Positions 13,700 through 27,080 of a stretch of DNA of 64,000 nt are shown here, piece after piece; position 1 is the stretch's first letter, and the number at the start of each line of letters is the position of its first letter. The notes under the pieces were generated by a model. The model was given only the letters and a program-made list of their open reading frames with translations. It was not told the origin of the DNA and ran no database searches. The DNA comes from Andrena cerasifolii (Eukaryota > Arthropoda > Insecta > Hymenoptera > Andrenidae), in contig NC_135129.1 of the NCBI RefSeq assembly GCF_050908995.1, positions 124,001 through 188,000 on the forward strand. Reading direction: 5' to 3'. The translations under genes and the position numbers were made by a program.

Positions 13700-14395
13700 A
13701 TATTGAAAAACCGATATTCAAAAACCGATATTGCAACCGATATTAGAACCGATATTCAAAAACCGATATTGAAAACCAAATATTGAACAACTGATATCAA
13801 AAAACTGATATTGAAAAACCGATATTGAAAAACAAATATTGAAAAACCGATATTGAAAAACCGATATTGAAAAACCGATATTAGGACCGATATTAAAAAA
13901 CCGATATTAGGACCGATATTGAAAAACCGATATTGAAAAACCGATATTGAATCCGATATTAGAACCGATATTGAAAAACCGATATTGGAGAACAAATATT
14001 GAAAAACTGATATTGAAAAACCGATATTGAAAACCGATATTGAAAACCAAATATTGAAAAACTGATATTGAAAAACCGATATTGAAAAACCGATATTGAA
14101 AAACCTATACCGAAAAACTGATATTGCAAAACCGATATTGAAAAACCGATATTGAAAAACAAATATTGAAAAACTGATATCGAAAAACTGATATTGAAAA
14201 ACCGATATTGAAAAACCGATATTGAAAAACAAATATTGAAAAACCAATATTGAAAAACCGATATTGAAAAACCGATATTGAAAAACCGATATTGAAAAAC
14301 CTATATCGAAAAACTGATATTGCAAAACCGATATTGAAAAACCGATATTGAATCCGATATTAGAACCGATATTGAAAAACCGATATTGAATCCGA
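13700..14395 (+). repeat. Cassette with a 13-bp unit, copy 2
   Basis: This segment repeats 12,100-12,790 at an offset of 1,603 bp and carries the same one-base A-tract deletion near 14,030. It has a private TTAAAAAACC variant near 13,893 where copy 1 has TTGAAAAACC. The next segment (14,411 onward) resembles 4,279 onward, so the order of cassettes is also conserved. Confidence 0.82.
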
Positions 14396-14448
14396 TATTA
14401 GAACCGATATTCAAAAACCGATATTGAATCCGATATTAGAACCGATAT

Positions 14449-15000
14449 TCAAAAACCGATATTGAAAAACAAATATTGAAAAACTGATATCGAAAAACTG
14501 ATATTGAAAAACCGATATTGAAAAACAAATATTGAAAAACTGATATCGAAAAACTGATATTGAAAAACCGATATTGAAAAAGCGATATTGAAAAACCGAT
14601 ATTGAAAAACAAATATTGAAAAACTGATATCGAAAAACTGATATCGAAAAACTGATATTGAAAAACCGATATTGAAAAAGCGATATTGAAAAACCGATAT
14701 TGAAAAACAAATATTGAAAAACTGATATCGAAAAACTGATATTGAAAAACCGATATTGAAAAAGCGATATTGAAAAACCAATATTGAAAAACTTACATCG
14801 AAAAACTGATATTGAAAAACCGATATTGAAACCGATATTAGAACCGATATTGAAAAACCGATATTGAAAAACAAATATTGAAAAACCGATATTCAAAAAC
14901 CGATATTCAAAAACTGATATTGGAAAACCGATATTCAAAAACCGATACTGAAACCGATATTAGAACCGATATTCAAAAACCGATATTCAAAAACCGATAT
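14449..15000 (+). repeat. Segment rich in CTGATATCG units with GATATC cores
   Basis: A short motif of CAAATATTG, one or more CTGATATCG, CTGATATTG, CCGATATTG and GCGATATTG is repeated three to four times. CTGATATCG contains the perfect palindrome GATATC and occurs doubled near 14,630-14,655. The block ends with CTTACATCG near 14,792 and a run of TTCAAAAAC units with a GATACTG unit near 14,945. Equivalent blocks lie at 22.7-23.2, 24.3-24.85, 27.5-28.0, 34.15-34.7, 48.55-49.05, 50.1-50.65 and 52.0-52.55 kb. The run of CTGATATCG is two units long at 14.6, 22.87 and 50.3 kb and three units long at 24.5, 27.66 and 34.35 kb. Confidence 0.8.
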
Positions 15001-15339
15001 TGAAAACCAAATATTGAAAAACTGATATCGAAAAATTGATATTGAAAAACCGATATTGAAAAACCGATATTGAATCCGATATTAGAACCGATATTGAAAA
15101 ACCGATATTGAAAAACTGATATTGCAAAACCGATATTCAAAAACCGATATTGAAACCGATATTAGAACCGATATTCAAAAACCGATATTGAAAACCAAAT
15201 ATTGAACAACTGATATCAAAAAACTGATATTGAAAAACCGATATTGAAAAACAAATATTGAAAAACCGATATTGAAAAACCGATATTGAAAAACCGATAT
15301 TAGGACCGATATTGAAAAACCGATATTGAAAAACCGATA

Positions 15340-15960
15340 TTAGGACCGATATTGAAAAACCGATATTAGGACCGATATTGAAAAACCGATATTGGAGAAC
15401 AAATATTGAAAAACTGATATTGAAAAACCGATGTTGAAAAACCGATATTGAAAACCAAATATTGAAAAACTGATATTGAAAAACCGATATTGAAAAATCG
15501 ATATTGAAAAACCTATACCGAAAAACTGATATTGCAAAACCGATATTGAAAAACCGATATTGAAAACCAAATATTGAAAAACTGATATCGAAAAATTGAT
15601 ATTGAAAAACCGATATTGAAAAACCGATATTGAATCCGATATTAGAACCGATATTGAAAAACCGATATTGGAGAACAAATATTGATAAACTGATATTGAA
15701 AAACCGATGTTGAAAAACCGATATTGAAAACCAAATATTGAAAAACTGATATTGAAAAACCGATATTGAAAAATCGATATTGAAAAACCTATACCGAAAA
15801 ACTGATATTGCAAAACCGATATTGAAAAACCGATATTGAAAAACAAATATTGAAAAACCGATATTGAAAAACCGATATTGAAAAACCGATATTGAAAAAC
15901 CGATATTGAAAAACCTATATCGAAAAACTGATATTGCAAAACCGATATTGAAAAACCGAT
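15340..15960 (+). repeat. CCGATGTTG cassette (also seen doubled elsewhere)
   Basis: The cassette order is TTAGGA, GGAGAAC, CTGATATTG, CCGATGTTG, AAAACC junction, AAATATTG, a TCGATATTG unit, CCTATACCG and a TTGCAAAA unit. It occurs twice here, separated by a CTGATATCG/TTGATATTG pair. The same doubled arrangement is found at 23.45-24.0, 25.06-25.65, 28.2-28.8, 30.25-30.85, 34.9-35.5, 42.67-43.25, 43.9-44.5, 49.3-49.75 and 52.8-53.4 kb. A private A-to-T change near 15,686 gives TTGATAAAC. Confidence 0.8.
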
Positions 15961-16148
15961 ATTGAATCCGATATTGAAAAACCGATATTGAATCCGATAT
16001 TAGAACCGATATTCAAAAACCGATATTGAATCCGATATTAGAACCGATATTGCAAAACCGATATTGAAAAACCGATATTGAAAAACAAATATTGAAAAAC
16101 TGATATCGAAGAACTGATATTGAAAAACCGATATTGAAAAACCGATAT

Positions 16149-16256
16149 TGAATCCGATATTAGAACCGATATTCAAAAACCGATATTGAATCCGATATTA
16201 GAACCGATATTCAAAAACCGATATTGAATCCGATATTAGAACCGATATTGAAAACC
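16149..16256 (+). repeat. 38-bp tandem block of 12+12+14 units
   Basis: Three units, a 12-bp one ending GAAT, a 12-bp one ending AGAA and a 14-bp one ending TTCAAAAA, form a 38-bp block repeated in tandem. Here two blocks ending in TTC are followed by a last one ending in TTGAAAAC. The number of TTC blocks varies between homologous places: two here, two at 37.2 and 57.3 kb, three at 39.9 and 46.1 kb. Confidence 0.82.
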
Positions 16257-17020
16257 AAATATTGAAAAACTGATATTGAAAAACCGATATTGAAAAACCG
16301 GTATTGAAAAACCGATATTGCATCCGATATTAGAACCGATATTCAAAAACCGATATTGGAGGACAAATATTGAAAAACTGATATTGAAAACCCGATATTG
16401 AAAAACCGATATTGAAAAACCGATATTGAAACCGATATTGAAAAACCGATATTGAAACCGATATTAGAACCGATATTGAAAAACCGATATTGAATCCGAT
16501 ATTAGAACCGATATTGAAAAACCGGTATTGGAGAACAAATATTGAAAAACTGATATTGAAAAACCGATATTGAAAAACCGATATTGAAAACCAAATATTG
16601 AAAAACTGATATTGCAAAACCGATATTGAAAAACCGATATTGAATCCGATATTAGAACCGATATTGAATAACCGATATTGAATAACCGATATTGAAAAAC
16701 AAATATTGAAAAACTGATATCGAAAAACTGATATTGAAAAACCGATATTGAAAAAGCGATATTGAAAAACAAATATTGAAAAACTAATATCGAAAAACTG
16801 ATATTGAAAAACCGATATTGAAAAAGCGATATTGAAAAACCAATATTGAAAAACTTATATCGAATCCGATATTAGAACCGATATTGAAAAACCGATATTG
16901 AAAAACAAATATTGAAAAACCGATATTGGAGAACAAATATTGAAAAACTGATATCGAAAAACAGATATTGAAAAACCGATATTGAAAAACCTATATCGAA
17001 AAACTGATATTGCAAAACCG
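16165..17020 (+). repeat. HOR of about 0.85 kb, diverged copy
   Basis: Variant order matches 17,545-18,400 at an offset of 1,380 bp, including the CCGGTATTG units, GGAGGAC, the TTGAATAACC pair near 16,675 and CTAATATCG near 16,784. A private CATCC occurs at 16,321 where the related copies have AATCC. Another private change gives CAGATATTG near 16,962. Confidence 0.8.
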
Positions 17021-17544
17021 ATATTGAAAAACCGATATTGAATCCGATATTAGAACCGATATTCAAAAACCGATATTGGAGGACAAATATTGAAAAACTG
17101 ATATTGAAAACCCGATATTGAAAAACCGATATTGAAAAACCGATATTGAAAAACCGATATTGAATCCGATATTAGAACCGATATTGAAAAACCGATATTG
17201 AAAAACAAATATTGAAAAACTGATATCGAAAAACTGATATTGAAAAACCAATATTGAAAAACCGATATTGAGAAGCAAATATTGAAAAACCGATATTGAA
17301 AAACCGATATTGAAAAACCGATATTGAAAAACAAATATTGAAAAACCGATATTGAAAAACCGATATTGAAAAACCGATATTGAAAAACCTATATCGAAAA
17401 ACTGATATTGCAAAACCGATATTGAAAAACCGATATTGAAAAACCGGTATTGGAGAACAAATATTGAAAAACTGATATTGAAAAACCGATATTGAAAAAC
17501 CGATATTGAAAAACCGATATTGAAAACCAAATATTGAAAAACTG

Positions 17545-18400
17545 ATATTGCAAAACCGATATTGAAAAACCGATATTGAATCCGATATTAGAACCGATAT
17601 TGAATAACCGATATTGAATAACCGATATTGAAAACCAAATATTGAAAAACTGATATTGAAAAACCGATATTGAAAAACCGGTATTGAAAAACCGATATTG
17701 AATCCGATATTAGAACCGATATTCAAAAACCGATATTGGAGGACAAATGTTGAAAAACTGATATTGAAAACCCGATATTGAAAAACCGATATTGAAAAAC
17801 CGATATTGAAACCGATATTGAAAAACCGATATTGAAACCGATATTAGAACCGATATTGAAAAACCGATATTGAATCCGATATTAGAACCGATATTGAAAA
17901 ACCGGTATTGGAGAACAAATATTGAAAAACTGATATTGAAAAACCGATATTGAAAAACCGATATTGAAAACCAAATATTGAAAAACTGATATTGCAAAAC
18001 CGATATTGAAAAACCGATATTGAATCCGATATTAGAACCGATATTGAATAACCGATATTGAATAACCGATATTGAAAAACAAATATTGAAAAACTGATAT
18101 CGAAAAACTGATATTGAAAAACCGATATTGAAAAAGCGATATTGAAAAACAAATATTGAAAAACTAATATCGAAAAACTGATATTGAAAAACCGATATTG
18201 AAAAAGCGATATTGAAAAACCAATATTGAAAAACTTATATCGAATCCGATATTAGAACCGATATTGAAAAACCGATATTGAAAAACAAATATTGAAAAAC
18301 CGATATTGGAGAACAAATATTGAAAAACTGATATCGAAAAACTGATATTGAAAAACCGATATTGAAAAACCTATATCGAAAAACTGATATTGCAAAACCA
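17545..18400 (+). repeat. 842/856-bp higher-order repeat, copy 1
   Basis: The segment is repeated immediately downstream at an offset of 842 bp. The offset becomes 856 past 19,141, where the second copy has a duplicated CAAATATTG unit. Shared markers are the TTGAATAACC pair, CCGGTATTG, GGAGGAC and GCGATATTG/CCAATATTG/CTTATATCG. A private change gives CAAATGTTG near 17,748. The copy ends in CTGATATTGCAAAACCA near 18,399. Confidence 0.85.
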
Positions 18401-19256
18401 ATATTGAAAAACCGATATTGAATCCGATATTAGAACCGATATTGAATAACCGATATTGAATAACCGATATTGAAAACCAAATATTGAAAAACTGATATTG
18501 AAAAACCGATATTGAAAAACCGGTATTGAAAAACCGATATTGAATCCGATATTAGAACCGATATTCAAAAACCGATATTGGAGGACAAATATTGAAAAAC
18601 TGATATTGAAAACCCGATATTGAAAAACCGATATTGAAAAACCGATATTGAAACCGATATTGAAAAACCGATATTGAAACCGATATTAGAACCGATATTG
18701 AAAAACCGATATTGAATCCGATATTAGAACCGATATTGAAAAACCGGTATTGGAGAACAAATATTGAAAAACTGATATTGAAAAACCGATATTGAAAAAC
18801 CGATATTGAAAACCAAATATTGAAAAACTGATATTGCAAAACCGATATTGAAAAACCGATATTGAATCCGATATTAGAACCGATATTGAATAACCGATAT
18901 TGAATAACCGATATTGAAAAACAAATATTGAAAAACTGATATCGAAAAACTGATATTGAAAAACCGATATTGAAAAAGCGATATTGAAAAACAAATATTG
19001 AAAAACTAATATCGAAAAACTGATATTGAAAAACCGATATTGAAAAAGCGATATTGAAAAACCAATATTGAAAAACTTATATCGAATCCGATATTAGAAC
19101 CGATATTGAAAAACCGATATTGAAAAACAAATATTGAAAAACAAATATTGAAAAACCGATATTGGAGAACAAATATTGAAAAACTGATATCGAAAAACTG
19201 ATATTGAAAAACCGATATTGAAAAACCTATATCGAAAAACTGATATTGCAAAACCG
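18400..19256 (+). repeat. 842/856-bp higher-order repeat, copy 2
   Basis: This tandem copy of 17,545-18,400 contains one extra 14-bp CAAATATTG unit near 19,135-19,150. After it the array continues with another module M copy (GGAGGAC near 19,314). It is the shortest well-defined HOR in the window. Confidence 0.85.
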
Positions 19257-19926
19257 ATATTGAAAAACCGATATTGAATCCGATATTAGAACCGATATTC
19301 AAAAACCGATATTGGAGGACAAATATTGAAAAACTGATATTGAAAACCCGATATTGAAAAACCGATATTGAAAAACCGATATTGAAAAACCGATATTGAA
19401 TCCGATATTAGAACCGATATTGAGAAACCGATATTGAAAAACAAATATTGAAAAACTGATATCGAAAAACTGATATTGAAAAACCAATATTGAAAAACCG
19501 ATATTGAGAAGCAAATATTGAAAAACCGATATTGAAAAACCGATATTGAAAAACCGATATTGAAAAACAAATATTGAAAAACCGATATTGAAAAACCGAT
19601 ATTGAAAAACCGATATTGAAAAACCTATATCGAAAAACTGATATTACAAAACCGATATTGAAAAACCGATATTGAAAAACCGGTATTGGAGAACAAATAT
19701 TGAAAAACTGATATTGAAAAACCGATATTGAAAAACCGATATTGAAAACCAAATATTGAAAAACTGATATTGCAAAACCGATATTGAAAAACCGATATTG
19801 AATCCGATATTAGAACCGATATTGAATAACCGATATTGAAAAACAAATATTGAAAAACTGATATCGAAAAACTGATATTGAAAAACCGATATTGAAAAAG
19901 CGATATTGAAAAACAAATATTGAAAA

Positions 19927-20500
19927 ACTAATATCGAAAAACTGATATTGAAAAACCGATATTGAAAAAGCGATATTGAAAAACCAATATTGAAAAACTT
20001 ATATCGAATCCGATATTAGAACCGATATAGAAAAACCGATATTGAAAAACAAATATTGAAAAACCGATATTGGAGAACAAATATTGAAAAACTGATATCG
20101 AAAAACTGATATTGAAAAACCGATATTGAAAAACCTATATCGAAAAACTGATATTGCAAAACCGATATTGAAAAACCGATATTGAATCCGATATTAGAAC
20201 CGATATTCAAAAACCGATATTGGAGGACAAATATTGAAAAACTGATATTGAAAACCCGATATTGAAAAACCGATATTGAAAAACCGATATTGAAAAACCG
20301 ATATTGAATCCGATATTAGAACCGATATTGAAAAACCGATATTGAAAAACAAATATTGAAAAACTGATATCGAAAAACTGATATTGAAAAACCAATATTG
20401 AAAACCCGATATTGAGAAGCAAATATTGAAAAACCGATATTGAAAAACCGATATTGAAAAACCGATATTGAAAAACAAATATTGAAAAACCGATATTGAA
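19927..20500 (+). repeat. Module M copy followed by a GAGAAGC segment
   Basis: The order from CTAATATCG (near 19,928) through GGAGGAC (20,222) and GAGAAGC (near 20,415) is that of module M plus its usual right neighbour. It lies 908 bp after the comparable segment at 19.29-19.57 kb. Private changes are CCGATATAG near 20,027 and an AAAACCC junction near 20,402. Confidence 0.78.
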
Positions 20501-22650
20501 AAACCGATATTGAAAAACCGATATTAGGACCGATATTGAAAAACCGATATTGAAAAACCGATATTGAATCCGATATTAGAACCGATATTGAAAAACCGAT
20601 ATTGGAGAACAAATATTGAAAAACTGATATTGAAAAACCGATATTGAAAAACCGATATTGAAAACCAAATATTGAAAAACTGATATTGAAAAACCGATAT
20701 TGAAAAACCGATATTGAAAAACCTATACCGAAAAACTGATATTGAAAAACCGATATTGAAACCGATATTAGAACCGATATTGAAAAACCGATATTGAAAA
20801 AGCGATATTGAAAAACCGATATTGAAAAACCGATATTGAAAAACAAATATTGAAAAACCGATATTGAAAAACCGATATTAAAAAACCGATATTGAAAAAC
20901 CCATATTGAAAAACCTATATCGAAAAACTGATATTGCAAAACCGATCTTGAAAAACCGATATTGAATCCGATATTAGAACCGATATTCAAAAACCGATAT
21001 TGAAAAACCGATATTGAAAAACAAATATTGAAAAACTGATATCGAAAAACTGATATTGAAAAACCGATATTGAAATATCGATATTGAAAAACAAATATTG
21101 AAAAACCGATATTGAAAAACCGATATTGAAAAACCGATATTGAAAAAGCGATATTGAAAAACAAATATTGAAAAACCGATATTGAAAAACCGATATTAGG
21201 ACCGATATTGAAAAACCGATATTAGGACCGATATTGAAAAACCGATATTGAATCCGATATTAGAACCGATATTAAAAAACCGATATTGGAGAACAAATAT
21301 TGAAAAACTGATATTGAAAAACCGATATTGAAAAACCGATATTGAAAAACCGATATTGAAAAAGCGATATTGAAAAACAAATATTGAAAAACTTATATCG
21401 AATCCGATATTAGAACCGATATTGAAAAACCGATATTGAAAAACAAATATTGAAAACCCGATATTGGAGAACAAATATCGAAAAACTGATATTGAAAAAG
21501 CGATATTGAAAAAGCGATATTGAAAAAGCGATATTGAAAAACCGATATTGAAAAACCGATATTGAAAAACCGGTATTGAAAAACCTATATCGAAAAACTG
21601 ATATTGCAAAACCGATATTGAAACCGATATTGAAACACCTATATCGAAAAACAAATATTGAAAAACCGACATTGAAAAACCGATATTGAAAAACCGATAT
21701 TGAAAAACAAATATTGAAAAACTGATATTGCAAAACCGATATTGAAAAACCGATATTGAAAAACTTATATCGAAAAACTGATATTGCAAAACCGATATTG
21801 AAAAACCGATATTGAAACCGATATTGAAAAACCGATATTAGGACCGATATTGAAAAACCGATATTGAAAAACCGATATTGAAAAACCGATATTAGGACCG
21901 ATATTGAAAAACCGATATTGAAAAACCGATATTGAATCCGATATTAGAACCGATATTGAAAAACCGATATTGAAAAACTGATATTGCAAAACCGATATTC
22001 AAAAACCGATATTGCAACCGATATTAGAACCGATATTCAAAAACCGATATTGAAAACCAAATATTGAACAACTGATATCAAAAAACTGATATTGAAAAAC
22101 CGATATTGAAAAACAAATATTGAAAAACCGATATTGAAAAACCGATATTGAAAAACCGATATTAGGACCGATATTGAAAAACCGATATTAGGACCGATAT
22201 TGAAAAACCGATATTGAAAAACCGATATTGAATCCGATATTAGAACCGATATTGAAAAACCGATATTGGAGAACAAATATTGAAAAACTGATATTGAAAA
22301 ACCGATATTGAAAAACCGATATTGAAAACCAAATATTGAAAAACTGATATTGAAAAACCGATATTGAAAAACCGATATTGAAAAACCTATACCGAAAAAC
22401 TGATATTGCAAAACCGATATTGAAAAACCGATATTGAAAAACAAATATTGAAAAACTGATATCGAAAAACTGATATTGAAAAACAAATATTGAAAAACCG
22501 ATATTGAAAAACCGATATTGAAAAACCGATATTGAAAAACCGATATTGAAAAACCTATATCGAAAAACTGATATTGCAAAACCGATATTGAATCCGATAT
22601 TAGAACCGATATTGAAAAACCGATATTGAATCCGATATTAGAACCGATAT
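20500..22650 (+). repeat. 2.1-kb block re-used at 31.8 and 46.3 kb
   Basis: The variant order matches 31.8-33.5 kb at an offset of 11,296 bp, later 11,310, and 46.3-48.5 kb at about 25,860 bp. The marker CCCATATTG occurs at 20,900, 32,196 and 46,754. The two later copies share a change, CGATATAGGAG near 32,591 and 47,149, which this copy lacks (CGATATTGGAG near 21,281). The later pair are therefore closer to each other. Confidence 0.83.
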
Positions 22651-23925
22651 TCAAAAACCGATATTGAATCCGATATTAGAACCGATATTCAAAAACCGAT
22701 ATTGAAAAACAAATATTGAAAAACTGATATCGAAAAACTGATATTGAAAAACCGATATTGAAAAACAAATATTGAAAAACTGATATCGAAAAACTGATAT
22801 TGAAAAACCGATATTGAAAAAGCGATATTGAAAAACCGATATTGAAAAACAAATATTGAAAAACTGATATCGAAAAACTGATATCGAAAAACTGATATTG
22901 AAAAACCGGTATTGAAAAAGCGATATTGAAAAACCGATATTGAAAAACAAATATTGAAAAACTGATATCGAAAAACTGATATTGAAAAAGCGATATTGAA
23001 AAAGCGATATTGAAAAACCAATATTGAAAAACTTACATCGAAAAACTGATATTGAAAAACCGATATTGAAACCGATATTAGAACCGATATTGAAAAACCG
23101 ATATTGAAAAACAAATATTGAAAAACCGATATTCAAAAACCGATATTCAAAAACCGATATTCAAAAACTGATATTGGAAAACCGATATTCAAAAACCGAT
23201 ACTGAAACCGATATTAGAACCGATATTCAAAAACCGATATTCAAAAACCGATATTGAAAACCAAATATTGAAAAACTGATATCGAAAAATTGATATTGAA
23301 AAACCGATATTGAAAAACCGATATTGAAAAACCGATATTGAATCCGATATTAGAACCGATATTGAAAAACCGATATTGAAAAACAAATATTGAAAAACCG
23401 ATATTGAAAAACCGATATTGAAAAACCGATATTAGGACCGATATTGAAAAACCGATATTGAAAAACCGATATTAGGACCGATATTGAAAAACCGATATTG
23501 GAGAACAAATATTGAAAAACTGATATTGAAAAACCGATGTTGAAAAACCGATATTGAAAACCAAATATTGAAAAACTGATATTGAAAAACCGATATTGAA
23601 AAATCGATATTGAAAAACCTATACCGAAAAACTGATATTGCAAAACCGATATTGAAAAACCGATATTGAAAACCAAATATTGAAAAACTGATATCGAAAA
23701 ATTGATATTGAAAAACCGATATTGAAAAACCGATATTGAATCCGATATTAGAACCGATATTGAAAAACCGATATTGGAGAACAAATATTGAAAAACTGAT
23801 ATTGAAAAACCGATGTTGAAAAACCGATATTGAAAACCAAATATTGAAAAACTGATATTGAAAAACCGATATTGAAAAATCGATATTGAAAAACCTATAC
23901 CGAAAAACTGATATTGAAAAACCGA
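22651..23925 (+). repeat. CTGATATCG-rich block plus doubled CCGATGTTG cassette
   Basis: The segment joins two cassettes found together repeatedly: the CTGATATCG-rich block with CTTACATCG (near 23,034) and GATACTG (near 23,200), and then the doubled CCGATGTTG cassette. A private change gives CCGGTATTG near 22,907. It directly precedes the 3,156-bp tandem pair, and its own parts recur inside that pair. Confidence 0.76.
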
Positions 23926-26900
23926 TATTGAAAAACCGATATTAGGACCGATATTGAAAAACCGATATTAGGACCGATATTGAAAAACCGATATTGAAAA
24001 ACCGATATTGAAAAACCTATACCGAAAAACTGATATTGCAAAACCGATATTGAAAAACCGATATTGAAAAACAAATATTGAAAAACTGATATCGAAAAAC
24101 TGATATTGAAAAACAAATATTGAAAAACCGATATTGAAAAACCGATATTGAAAAACCGATATTGAAAAACCGATATTGAAAAACCTATATCGAAAAACTG
24201 ATATTGCAAAACCGATATTGAATCCGATATTAGAACCGATATTGAAAAACCGATATTGAATCCGATATTAGAACCGATATTCAAAAACCGATATTGAATC
24301 CGATATTAGAACCGATATTCAAAAACCGATATTGAAAAACAAATATTGAAAAACTGATATCGAAAAACTGATATTGAAAAACCGATATTGAAAAACAAAT
24401 ATTGAAAAACTGATATCGAAAAACTGATATTGAAAAACCGATATTGAAAAAGCGATATTGAAAAACCGATATTGAAAAACAAATATTGAAAAACTGATAT
24501 CGAAAAACTGATATCGAAAAACTGATATCGAAAAACTGATATTGAAAAACCGATATTGAAAAAGCGATATTGAAAAACCGATATTGAAAAACAAATATTG
24601 AAAAACTGATATCGAAAAACTGATATTGAAAAAGCGATATTGAAAAAGCGATATTGAAAAACCAATATTGAAAAACTTACATCGAAAAACTGATATTGAA
24701 AAACCGATATTGAAACCGATATTAGAACCGATATTGAAAAACCGATATTGAAAAACAAATATTGAAAAACCGATATTCAAAAACCGATATTCAAAAACCG
24801 ATATTCAAAAACTGATATTGGAAAACCGATATTCAAAAACCGATACTGAAACCGATATTAGAACCGATATTCAAAAACCGATATTCAAAAACCGATATTG
24901 AAAACCAAATATTGAAAAACTGATATCGAAAAATTGATATTGAAAAACCGATATTGAAAAACCGATATTGAAAAACCGATATTGAATCCGATATTAGAAC
25001 CGATATTGAAAAACCGATATTGAAAAACAAATATTGAAAAACCGATATTGAAAAACCGATATTAGGACCGATATTGAAAAACCGATATTGAAAAACCGAT
25101 ATTAGGACCGATATTGAAAAACCGATATTGGAGAACAAATATTGAAAAACTGATATTGAAAAACCGATGTTGAAAAACCGATATTGAAAACCAAATATTG
25201 AAAAACTGATATTGAAAAACCGATATTGAAAAATCGATATTGAAAAACCTATACCGAAAAACTGATATTGCAAAACCGATATTGAAAAACCGATATTGAA
25301 AACCAAATATTGAAAAACTGATATCGAAAAATTGATATTGAAAAACCGATATTGAAAAACCGATATTGAATCCGATATTAGAACCGATATTGAAAAACCG
25401 ATATTGGAGAACAAATATTGAAAAACTGATATTGAAAAACCGATGTTGAAAAACCGATATTGAAAACCAAATATTGAAAAACTGATATTGAAAAACCGAT
25501 ATTGAAAAATCGATATTGAAAAACCTATACCGAAAAACTGATATTGCAAAACCGATATTGAAAAACCGATATTGAAAAACAAATATTGAAAAACTGATAT
25601 CGAAAAACTGATATTGCAAAACCGATATTGAAACCGATATTGAAACACCTATATCGAAAAACAAATATTGAAAAACCGACATTGAAAAACCGATATTGAA
25701 AAACTGATATCGAAAAACTGATATTGAAAAACCGATATTGAAAAAGCGATATTGAAAAACAAATATTGTAAAACTAATATCGAAAAACTGATATTGAAAA
25801 ACCGATATTGAAAAAGCGATATTGAAAAACCAATATTGAAAAACTTATATCGAATCCGATATTAGAACCGATATTGAAAAACCGATATTGAAAAACAAAT
25901 ATTGAAAAACCGATATTGGAGAACAAATATTGAAAAACTAATATCGAAAAACTGATATTGAAAAACCGATATTGAAAAAGCGATATTGAAAAACCAATAT
26001 TGAAAAACTTATATCGAATCCGATATTAGAACCGATATTGAAAAACCGATATTGAAAAACAAATATTGAAAAACCGATATTGGAGAACAAATATTGAAAA
26101 ACTGATATCGAAAAACTGATATTGCAAAACCGATATTGAAACCGATATTGAAACACCTATATCGAAAAACAAATATTGAAAAACCGACATTGAAAAACCG
26201 ATATTGAAAAACTGATATCGAAAAACTGATATTGAAAAACCGATATTGAAAAAGCGATATTGAAAAACAAATATTGTAAAACTAATATCGAAAAACTGAT
26301 ATTGAAAAACCGATATTGAAAAATCGATATTGAAAAACCTATACCGAAAAACTGTTATTGCAAAACCGATATTGAAAAACCGATATTGAAAAACAAATAT
26401 TGAAAAACTGATATCGAAAAACTGATATTGCAAAACCGATATTGAAACCGATATTGAAACACCTATATCGAAAAACAAATATTGAAAAACCGACATTGAA
26501 AAACCGATATTGAAAAACTGATATCGAAAAACTGATATTGAAAAACCGATATTGAAAAAGCGATATTGAAAAACAAATATTGAAAAACTAATATCGAAAA
26601 ACTGATATTGAAAAACCGATATTGAAAAAGCGATATTGAAAAACCAATATTGAAAAACTTATATCGAATCCGATATTAGAACCGATATTGAAAAACCGAT
26701 ATTGAAAAACAAATATTGAAAAACCGATATTGGAGAACAAATATTGAAAAACTGATATCGAAAAACTGATATTGAAAAACCGATATTGAAAAACCTATAT
26801 CGAAAAACTGATATTGCAAAACCGATATTGAAAAACCGATATTGAATCCGATATTAGAACCGATATTCAAAAACCGATATTGGAGGACAAATATTGAAAA

Positions 26901-27080
26901 ACTGATATTGAAAACCCGATATTGAAAAACCGATATTGAAAAACCGATATTGAATCCGATATTAGAACCGATATTGAAAAACCGATATTGGAGAACAAAT
27001 ATTGAAAAACAAATATTGAAAAACCGATATTGAAAAACCGATATTGAAAAACCGATATTAGGACCGATATTGAAAAACCG
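23925..27080 (+). repeat. 3,156-bp higher-order repeat, copy 1
   Basis: All marker units from about 23,925 recur 3,156 bp downstream with no change of offset, so no indel separates the copies. The only base difference I noticed is T at 26,355 (CTGTTATTG) against A at 29,511. I did not compare every base. Internal content is two TTAGGA units, a CTGATATCG-rich block with three CTGATATCG in a row near 24,500-24,540, a doubled CCGATGTTG cassette, the GAAACACC/CCGACATTG marker three times (near 25,680, 26,187 and 26,490) and a module M copy. Confidence 0.9.
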
